Of a stretch of DNA of 5,102 nt, positions 1-4,355 are shown in pieces. The DNA comes from DASUPK01 sp036265435. Its GTDB lineage: Bacteria > Actinomycetota > Thermoleophilia > Solirubrobacterales > 70-9. The number at the start of each line of letters is the position of its first letter. Position 1 is the first letter of the stretch. The notes under the pieces are model-generated. The model was not told the DNA's origin and made no database searches. It saw only the letters and a list, made by a program, of their open reading frames with translations. Where the stretch lies: the NCBI GenBank assembly GCA_036265435.1, contig DATAPB010000030.1, forward strand, positions 1 through 5,102, given 5' to 3'. Both the position numbers and the translations under genes were made by a program.

Positions 1-1
1 C

Positions 2-334
2 GCCCCCGAGGTCGACTTTCGCACCATCCTCGGGGCGCTCAGCGTCTATATGACGTTCGGACTGCTTTTCACGTTCCTCTACGCGTTCCTGGACAAGATC
101 CAGGACGGCGCCTTCTTCGCCAACGGAGCCGCTGCCAGCGGAGGCGACACCCTCTTCTTCAGCTTCACGACCCTGACCACGACGGGCTACGGCAACCTCG
201 TTCCGGCAGCCCAGCCCGGCAAGATGTTCGCGGGCCTCGAGATGCTGATCGGGCAGATCTTCCTGGTGACCCTCGTCGCCGGGCTGGTCAGCCTCTGGCG
301 ACCCAGAAGGGTCCGCAGCTCGACCGAGGTCTAG
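2..334 (+). CDS. Two-helix potassium channel protein, C-terminal part (5' end outside window)
   Basis: The reading frame is open from the window edge, so the protein is cut at its N-terminus; 110 residues are visible. An internal ATG at 50 lies inside the first membrane helix and is not the start. Visible residues about 8-30 form a hydrophobic helix, about 49-65 a pore loop with the filter T-T-T-G-Y-G (residues 59-64), and about 73-97 a second helix, followed by a short basic tail (WRPRRVR). This is the helix-loop-helix pore of the ion-channel family (Pfam Ion_trans_2), which forms tetrameric K+-selective pores in the plasma membrane. The filter has Thr where the textbook TTVGYG has Val, which still leaves the GYG core. 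No regulatory RCK domain follows the second helix, so any sensor would have to be upstream. The stop overlaps that of the convergent neighbour. The family call is firm; gating is unknown. Confidence 0.9.
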   Translation, partial: APEVDFRTILGALSVYMTFGLLFTFLYAFLDKIQDGAFFANGAAASGGDTLFFSFTTLTTTGYGNLVPAAQPGKMFAGLEMLIGQIFLVTLVAGLVSLWRPRRVRSSTEV

Positions 335-849
335 CGGGCAACTCGGGTGAGCACGTCGTCGAGCAGCGCCGAGCGGTCGCGGGGCCCGAACTTGTCAACG
401 AGCTCCGCTTCGATCGCGGCTCGGTCCTGTCCGTCGACCGCAAGCTTCATCGCCACCAATCGTTCGGTGGCGTCGTCACCGTTCTCGGTCGGTGCGGTGG
501 CCTGCTCGGGCTCGGGATCAGGGTGCGGACCCGACGGCCGCTCCTTGTCGGTCTCGGTCTCCGAAGGCTCGGACTCAGCGTTTGGGATCGCGGCCGATGC
601 AGCGGCCGCCAGGGTGCCTCCGAGCTCGTCGAGTGCGCGCTTCGCGGCCTCGATCTGGGCGCGAGCGTCGCCCTCGGCCCGCTCACGGACCTGCACCGCC
701 TCGGCCTCGGCCTGCTCGCGAATGCTCGCCGCCTTGGCCTCGGCGTCGCGAATGATCTCGGCGGCACGAGACTCCGCCTCGGCGATCACCTGCTTGACCG
801 CTTCCGCCGCCTGAGCGGCGAGCTGATCGGCATCCGGTCGAGCTGCCAT
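331..849 (-). CDS. Ala/Glu-rich coiled-coil protein with acidic linker and small C-terminal module, function unknown
   Basis: The product is 172 residues. Residues about 8-82 are a long Ala/Glu/Arg helix with heptad-like spacing, resembling the coiled coils of DivIVA-type and ATP-synthase b-type proteins. Residues about 88-127 are a disordered linker rich in Glu, Pro, Ser and Thr. Residues 128-172 form a compact predicted-helical module (ERLVAMKLAVDG, then KFGPRDRSALLDDVLTRV) that looks separately conserved. From memory, similar tails occur in other Thermoleophilia proteins, but I cannot verify this here. There is no signal peptide or membrane helix, so it is probably cytoplasmic. ATG at 849 is preferred to the adjacent GTG at 852 because a TACGAT -10 box ends seven bases before the ATG and no ribosome binding site is present, which fits leaderless translation. 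I do not recognise a function; scaffold or polar-localisation roles are only suggested by the architecture. Confidence 0.75.
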   Translation of the reverse strand: MAARPDADQLAAQAAEAVKQVIAEAESRAAEIIRDAEAKAASIREQAEAEAVQVRERAEGDARAQIEAAKRALDELGGTLAAAASAAIPNAESEPSETETDKERPSGPHPDPEPEQATAPTENGDDATERLVAMKLAVDGQDRAAIEAELVDKFGPRDRSALLDDVLTRVAR

Positions 850-856
850 CACCCGA

Positions 857-862
857 ATCGTA
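857..862 (-). promoter_or_regulatory. Candidate -10 box (TACGAT) for a leaderless coiled-coil gene
   Basis: On the minus strand TACGAT matches TAnnnT and is followed by seven bases before the ATG at 849. That spacing would put the transcription start at or next to the start codon, the usual signature of actinobacterial leaderless genes. No Shine-Dalgarno-like sequence lies upstream of the start. No convincing -35 box is visible at 16-18 bases, so the call rests on position. Confidence 0.4.
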
Positions 863-922
863 ATGGCGCATAGGATCTGGGCGCGGCAGCGGCCGCCCTG
901 GTCCCGCTCCGCGACTGCCTCG

Positions 923-1543
923 ATGGACTCGACTCAGCTCCAGATACTCCCGCTGGCGCTCATCATGGTGATGGGCCCTCAGATCCTGACCGCGATCTTC
1001 CTCGTGACGAGCCATGAGCCGGTGAAGAACTCGGCCGCGATGATCGTCGGGGTGGTGGTTGCGGCAACGCTCAGCCTCGCGATCTGGTTCGGGCTCTATG
1101 ACGTGCTCAACATCAAGCCCCGCTCGGGGTCAGGGCCGAGCACCGCGGACTACGTGGTTGCGGGCCTGCTGGCGCTTGCCGGGATCCACACCTTCCTCGG
1201 CCGGCATGAGGCCAGCGTCCCCAAGTGGATGACCGCCCTCCAGGAGGCAGAGCCGAAGCGGGCGTTCACCCTGGCCTTCCTGCTGATCCTGTTGATGCCG
1301 ACCGACATCGTCGCTGTCATCTCGACGGTCCACTGGCTTCATGACAACCACGACAACCTCCTGCACGGCTGGCCTCTCGTGGCCGCCACCACGCTGCTGA
1401 TGGCCTTGCCGATCCTCGCCTACCTGCTGCTCGGTCGCCGGGCGCGGCAGGCGATGCCCGGCATCCGCGACTGGCTGACGACGAACGCCTGGGTGGTCAA
1501 CCTCGTCGTGATCGTCTATTTCATCTACCAGCTGGTCAAGTAG
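923..1543 (+). CDS. GAP/Sap-family integral membrane protein (SfLAP, LysE-like fold)
   Basis: The product is 206 residues, the usual length for this family (Pfam SfLAP, named after the mycobacterial sulfolipid-1-addressing and glycopeptidolipid-addressing proteins). Six membrane helices are visible at about residues 5-29, 37-62, 75-93, 113-137, 149-170 and 189-205. The loop before helix 4 carries P-K-W-M-x-x-L, and helix 4 contains M-P-T-D-I-V, both matching conserved positions of GAP proteins. In mycobacteria, family members help MmpL transporters place lipids in the cell envelope; the activity of this one is unproven. I chose ATG 923 because helix 1 follows directly. The in-frame ATG at 863 adds 20 Arg/Trp-rich residues unlike the family and reaches back to the divergent gene's promoter. 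No ribosome binding site is visible at either start. A weak TAGGAT -10 candidate lies at 871-876. The gene converges on the peroxidase with a 3-base gap. Confidence 0.85.
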   Translation: MDSTQLQILPLALIMVMGPQILTAIFLVTSHEPVKNSAAMIVGVVVAATLSLAIWFGLYDVLNIKPRSGSGPSTADYVVAGLLALAGIHTFLGRHEASVPKWMTALQEAEPKRAFTLAFLLILLMPTDIVAVISTVHWLHDNHDNLLHGWPLVAATTLLMALPILAYLLLGRRARQAMPGIRDWLTTNAWVVNLVVIVYFIYQLVK

Positions 1544-1551
1544 CGGCTACT
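1539..1551. repeat. Short inverted repeat containing both convergent stop codons
   Basis: AGTAGC-G-GCTACT is an exact palindrome around one central base. It contains the TAG of the GAP gene (1541-1543) and the TAG of the peroxidase gene (1549-1547 on the minus strand). As RNA it could fold only as a 5-bp stem with a 3-base loop and no U-run follows on either strand, so it is a weak terminator candidate at best. Confidence 0.35.
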
Positions 1552-2884
1552 GCACCGGGACGAGCAGGTCCGCGATCCCGAAGACGCCCGCGTCGTGGGA
1601 CGGCAGGGTCGGCCGCCACGATGGGTCCACCGACCGGAACGACTCCGGGTCCGCGTCGATGATGCCGACGAGCACCTCGCCCACGATCCGGCCGCCCACC
1701 GGGCCCAACCGATCTCCGTCCTCGAGGGCCTCGGCCTCCTTCAGCAGGTACAGCCAGAGCGGTGTCTCCTGCTCCCAGCCCGCCTCCGCAAGGCCGACCT
1801 GGTCCGGCGAGAGCGGCTCGACCCCGAGCTCGCGGGCGACCGCCTCGCCGGAGGGGAGCCCGACTCCCTGCCCCCGCTGCAGGTCGCGGTTGGCGAGGGA
1901 CGAGTACGCCGAGCCCTCGTCCTCGCCGCTGATCTGGCGAGGCAGCGAGATCAACGACCGGGGCAGCTTCCCGTCGATCTTCTTCGAGCGCTGAGCGGGC
2001 TCGAGGCCGGGGAAATCGAACTGCAGCGTCCAGTCGATCGCATGACCGACGGGCACGGCGTCGAAGCCCATCAGGTCGGGAAAGACCGGGACCGGCCCGA
2101 AGTCCCGGTTCACCCGATACGCGTCGCGGACCTGGCTGTGGCCGTAGCGGTACGCCGCGTCAGCGAACTCGAAGGGGATGAACGGGTCATCGCCGGGCCG
2201 GAAGACCTTGGCTCCGCCATCCAGCAGTTCGGCCATCAGCTCGGCCCCGACCAGCAGCGGCAGGAACTCCATGAGGATCACCCACTGGTAGTGCCAGGTC
2301 GTGGCTCGCCGGGCATCGTCGAAGACGTCGGCCTCCTCCACCCCGTCCTCGCGGAGCCGATCGACGATCAGGTTGTGGGTCCTGATGAAGCCGACCTGCA
2401 TCTGGTTCATGAACAGGTGCGTGTCGTTGCGCTGATCCCCGACCAGGGCGATCCCCTCGTGGTTGCGGGGCACGTCGTGATCACCCTCGCCGAGCAGGAG
2501 TTTCGCCGGGTCGTCCTTCTGGAAGAGGTAGGGCGATCCGGTCGGCCCGGCCCCGTACATGCCCTCGAGGTTGGCGCGCGGCGTCCGGAAGTTCTTGACG
2601 CGATCCGGGTCCGCGTGATGGCCGAGCGGCGACCGATCGGCCGTGATGTCGTGGGCGACGAACTGGCCGAAGAAGGGCCAGCCGGCGGCCATCTCTCCGT
2701 CGGTGGACCGATCGGCGTCGTCGTCGCAGATGCCACCCGGGCTGCCGAGGGCGTGGAGCGCCTCGTCCTCGGAGTCCAGCGGCGGGAGGTTCTCGAACAG
2801 CCGGCGGTAGCGACCCCCGTAGACCGAGTCGCCGACCCGCTCCGGCGCCAGGCACAAGTCCCGCGCGATGAGCTTGGTGCTCAC
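1547..2884 (-). CDS. Animal-type heme peroxidase (peroxidase-cyclooxygenase superfamily)
   Basis: The product is 445 residues, spanning the catalytic domain with no signal peptide, so probably cytoplasmic. It should use H2O2 to oxidise a substrate through a heme b centre. Visible landmarks are the N-terminal R-R-L-F-E-N-L-P-P; the distal motif G-Q-F-V-A-H-D at residues 73-79 (Gln74, catalytic His78, Asp79); N-F-R-T-P-R-A-N-L-E-G-M-Y-G at 98-111; F-I-R-T-H-N with the distal Arg168; and Y-R-Y-G-H with the proximal heme ligand His249. The distal Arg motif has Thr170 minus one (R-T-H) where mammalian enzymes have R-E-H, so the heme ester link through Glu is absent. The L-A-N-R-D-L-Q-R-G segment near 330-338 has Asp334 where I would expect the Asn that supports the proximal His. 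The frame stays open to 3109, but the upstream part overlaps the oxidoreductase and is Arg/Gly-rich noise. GTG 2884 overlaps the upstream TGA (GTGA), indicating translational coupling. The substrate is unknown. Confidence 0.92.
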   Translation of the reverse strand: MSTKLIARDLCLAPERVGDSVYGGRYRRLFENLPPLDSEDEALHALGSPGGICDDDADRSTDGEMAAGWPFFGQFVAHDITADRSPLGHHADPDRVKNFRTPRANLEGMYGAGPTGSPYLFQKDDPAKLLLGEGDHDVPRNHEGIALVGDQRNDTHLFMNQMQVGFIRTHNLIVDRLREDGVEEADVFDDARRATTWHYQWVILMEFLPLLVGAELMAELLDGGAKVFRPGDDPFIPFEFADAAYRYGHSQVRDAYRVNRDFGPVPVFPDLMGFDAVPVGHAIDWTLQFDFPGLEPAQRSKKIDGKLPRSLISLPRQISGEDEGSAYSSLANRDLQRGQGVGLPSGEAVARELGVEPLSPDQVGLAEAGWEQETPLWLYLLKEAEALEDGDRLGPVGGRIVGEVLVGIIDADPESFRSVDPSWRPTLPSHDAGVFGIADLLVPVQ

Positions 2885-3540
2885 GAGTAACTCGGCGCCG
2901 GCGGGATCTCTTCGCCAGCCTGAACGGCCTGGACCACCTTCGCCGCGTCGGGCAATCGGTACTCCTCCCCGTACACGGCGCCCGGCCGTCGCGGCGCCTC
3001 CATCGCCCCGGCGTCCTCGTTCCGCCCCAGGTCGATCGGGGCGTAGCCGGCATCGGCGATCAGGCCCATCACGACCTGCTTGGCGGCGACGTCGTCGCCG
3101 CACACCCACTGGACCATCCGCTCATCCTCCGGCCGGAAGGCCGCCTCGGCTTGAAACGCAGCGGTGATGGTGTTGAAGCTCTTCGTGTAGCGGGCGCCGT
3201 CGACGCGAGCGGCGTGAAAGCTGGCGGCCGTCTGGCCTTCGGCCGGCATCTCGGAGCTGCCGTACTGGTTGGTCGTGTCGATGACGATCTTGCCGTCGAT
3301 GGATCCGGCCGCCTGGACGGCGGCGTCGAACCCGTCCCAGGGAACCGCGAAGACCACAACCTCGCCGAACTCCGCCGCCTCGGGCACGGTGCCGACGCTG
3401 GCACGCTCACCGATCTCGGCCGCGAGCGGCTCGAGCTGCGACGGGTCTCGGGAGCTCAACCTCACCTCGTGGCCGCCCTTGGCGAGCTGGACCGCGCAGT
3501 TGCCGCCGATCCTTCCCGCTCCGACGATTCCGATCCTCAA
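2881..3540 (-). CDS. NAD(P)-binding oxidoreductase, NADPH-dependent F420 reductase family
   Basis: The product is 219 residues, close to NADPH:F420 oxidoreductase (Fno) at a little over 210. An N-terminal Rossmann fold is clear: M-R-I-G-I-V-G-A-G-R-I-G-G holds the GxGxxG loop at residues 7-12. Strand 2 ends in S-S-R (29-31), a pattern that favours the NADP phosphate. V-V-V-F-A-V-P-W at about 61-68 and K-S-F-N-T at 120-124 are further F420_oxidored (PF03807) landmarks. The C-terminal A-M-E-A-P-R-R-P-G-A-V-Y-G-E-E-Y (about 179-193) resembles actinobacterial members. The likely reaction is hydride transfer between NADPH and F420 or another small acceptor; the acceptor is not provable from sequence, since this family also contains members with other substrates. 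The start is TTG 3540, supported by an AAAGGGGG ribosome binding site six bases upstream and by the Rossmann fold starting at residue 2. Its TGA overlaps the GTG of the peroxidase downstream. Confidence 0.88.
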   Translation of the reverse strand: MRIGIVGAGRIGGNCAVQLAKGGHEVRLSSRDPSQLEPLAAEIGERASVGTVPEAAEFGEVVVFAVPWDGFDAAVQAAGSIDGKIVIDTTNQYGSSEMPAEGQTAASFHAARVDGARYTKSFNTITAAFQAEAAFRPEDERMVQWVCGDDVAAKQVVMGLIADAGYAPIDLGRNEDAGAMEAPRRPGAVYGEEYRLPDAAKVVQAVQAGEEIPPAPSYS

Positions 3541-3546
3541 TCTGAG

Positions 3547-3554
3547 CCCCCTTT
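3547..3554 (-). promoter_or_regulatory. Ribosome binding site deciding the TTG start of the oxidoreductase
   Basis: On the minus strand AAAGGGGG is followed by CTCAGA and then TTG at 3540. The six-base spacing and near match to AAGGAGG support the rare TTG start. The Rossmann glycine loop begins within a few residues, so a later start is not possible. Confidence 0.7.
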
Positions 3555-3579
3555 CTCTCGAATTCCGGTGGCCTCAGAT

Positions 3580-3607
3580 CGTAGGCAACCGTTCCGGTCG
3601 GCCTACG
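3580..3607. repeat. Inverted repeat between DUF1326 gene and oxidoreductase gene: terminator or operator
   Basis: CGTAGGC (3580-3586) and GCCTACG (3601-3607) are exact reverse complements. Inside them ACCG (3588-3591) and CGGT (3595-3598) pair around a 3-base loop, giving a hairpin of 7 plus 4 bp with a small internal loop. It lies 29 bases after the DUF1326 stop and 39 bases before the TTG start. No U-run follows. It could terminate the DUF1326 transcript, or act as an operator, because the minus-strand sequence TACGAT at 3583-3578 overlaps its downstream arm and could be a -10 box for the oxidoreductase-peroxidase pair. The 96-base spacer holds nothing else I can identify apart from the ribosome binding site. 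Confidence 0.5.
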
Positions 3608-3636
3608 TGGGGATCAACGCAGCGACGCTGGCGCCG

Positions 3637-4239
3637 TCAGGCGGCCCAGGAGAACTCGGAGGTCGAGATGCCCGTCTTGCCTTCGTACTCGATGCCGAAG
3701 GCGTTGATGCTCGAGCGCTTGGCCTCGGCCGCGTTGAACTCCGACGAGGCCGGATGAAATACGCCCACGAGCCGCACCGGCTGCCCCGTCTCGACTCCAA
3801 AGGGGACGATGTCCTCGATCTCGAAATCGATGGCGTCACCGATCCTGACGCTGTGGCTCAGCCCGTCCTCAACGACCTCGATCGGCGCGCGCTCGACCCC
3901 GAGCACCTCGCCGACGAGAGGCATTATCGCTTCCATCGGACCGCCCTTCTGTCCGCCGAACACCGCGGTGAGCTTCTCCATCTGCTCATCGCTGGCGCGA
4001 TCGTCCACGAACATGCCGAGGCGCCAGTTCCCATCGGTCATGACCTTTGGGCTGTCCACGATCGCGGCAACCGTGAGGCCACCGACGTCGGTGCCCTCGA
4101 TCTCGCCCTCCTTGATGACGAAAACGAGCGTGACGCCGCAGAAGTCGTAGGTGGCGCCGTGATCGAACGACATGTTGCATGGACACATGAGGTCGCAAGA
4201 ACACGTCTCGATGAAGCTTCCTTTCAGGTTCCAGGCCAT
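3637..4239 (-). CDS. DUF1326 domain protein with CxCxxxCxC cysteine motif
   Basis: The product is 200 residues and fits DUF1326 (PF07040), a family without an established function. The N-terminus, M-A-W-N-L-K-G-S-F-I-E-T-C-S-C-D-L-M-C-P-C-N, carries Cys13, Cys15, Cys19 and Cys21, and Cys34 follows in Y-D-F-C-G-V. Five clustered cysteines suggest metal binding or thiol chemistry, which is inference. The remainder is rich in beta-type segments, with no signal peptide or membrane helix, so it is probably cytoplasmic. The frame is open upstream to 4434, but those 65 residues would run through the promoter, the hairpin and the MMPL stop. ATG 4239 has GAGGAG five bases upstream and starts exactly where the family begins. 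It has its own promoter and is followed by an inverted repeat, so it is probably a single-gene transcript, or leads weakly into the oxidoreductase-peroxidase pair. Confidence 0.88.
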   Translation of the reverse strand: MAWNLKGSFIETCSCDLMCPCNMSFDHGATYDFCGVTLVFVIKEGEIEGTDVGGLTVAAIVDSPKVMTDGNWRLGMFVDDRASDEQMEKLTAVFGGQKGGPMEAIMPLVGEVLGVERAPIEVVEDGLSHSVRIGDAIDFEIEDIVPFGVETGQPVRLVGVFHPASSEFNAAEAKRSSINAFGIEYEGKTGISTSEFSWAA

Positions 4240-4244
4240 CACGA

Positions 4245-4250
4245 CTCCTC
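4245..4250 (-). promoter_or_regulatory. Ribosome binding site GAGGAG for the DUF1326 gene
   Basis: GAGGAG on the minus strand ends five bases before ATG 4239. It sits too close (two bases) to the adjacent GTG at 4242 to serve that codon, which fixes the start at the ATG. Confidence 0.75.
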
Positions 4251-4269
4251 GGGGCTCGACGGTGGGCGG

Positions 4270-4298
4270 AGTCTCTTGCCGTACCCGGTGGATGTCAA
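4270..4298 (-). promoter_or_regulatory. Housekeeping-type promoter for the DUF1326 gene
   Basis: A perfect -35 box TTGACA lies at 4298-4293 on the minus strand. Seventeen bases later GAGACT (4275-4270) matches the -10 consensus at three of six positions, including the key A2 and T6. Transcription would start near 4263, leaving a leader of roughly 24 bases that contains the GAGGAG ribosome binding site. The -35 match and the geometry are good; the -10 is mediocre. Confidence 0.5.
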
Positions 4299-4304
4299 GC
4301 ACGC

Positions 4305-4332
4305 CGCGGACCCGGCTCACGCCGGGCCCGCG
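4305..4332 (-). terminator. GNRA-capped 12-bp hairpin after the MMPL gene, U-less terminator candidate
   Basis: In the minus-strand RNA, CGCGG-G-CCCGGC pairs with GCCGGG-U-CCGCG: 12 bp including one G-U wobble, closed by the tetraloop GUGA, which fits the stable GNRA class. The plus-strand RNA would have an A-C mismatch at the wobble position, so the fold favours minus-strand transcripts. It starts 23 bases after the MMPL stop at 4356 and ends just before the TTGACA box of the next gene. No U-run follows, so it would be a U-less actinobacterial type of terminator, or a 3'-end stabiliser. Confidence 0.6.
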
Positions 4333-4355
4333 ACAACCTCGGTGTTCCTGGCGGG

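Noticed and set aside
324..346. CCGAG...CTCGG pairing around the CTAG junction as a terminator
   Set aside because: The stem is only 5 bp with a 13-base loop and no U-run, which is expected by chance in GC-rich sequence.
347..814. Ser/Ala-rich 155-codon plus-strand frame opposite the coiled-coil gene
   Set aside because: It is a low-complexity mirror of the Ala/Glu codons on the other strand. The minus-strand reading has regular coiled-coil spacing, a distinct C-terminal module and a placed -10 box.
863..922. ATG 863 as start of the GAP-family protein
   Set aside because: The added 20 residues (rich in Arg, Trp and Ser) do not resemble the family, whose first helix begins right after ATG 923; no ribosome binding site supports 863.
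1595..2890. A 431-codon plus-strand open frame opposite the peroxidase
   Set aside because: It is antisense to a gene with all heme peroxidase motifs. Its translation is Arg/Val/Leu/Asp-rich with no recognisable domain, as expected for the opposite strand of a GC-rich gene.
2885..3109. 75-residue N-terminal extension of the peroxidase to a GTG at 3109
   Set aside because: The extension is Arg/Gly-rich, lies wholly inside the oxidoreductase gene in another frame and has no family similarity. The GTGA overlap gives a natural start at 2884.
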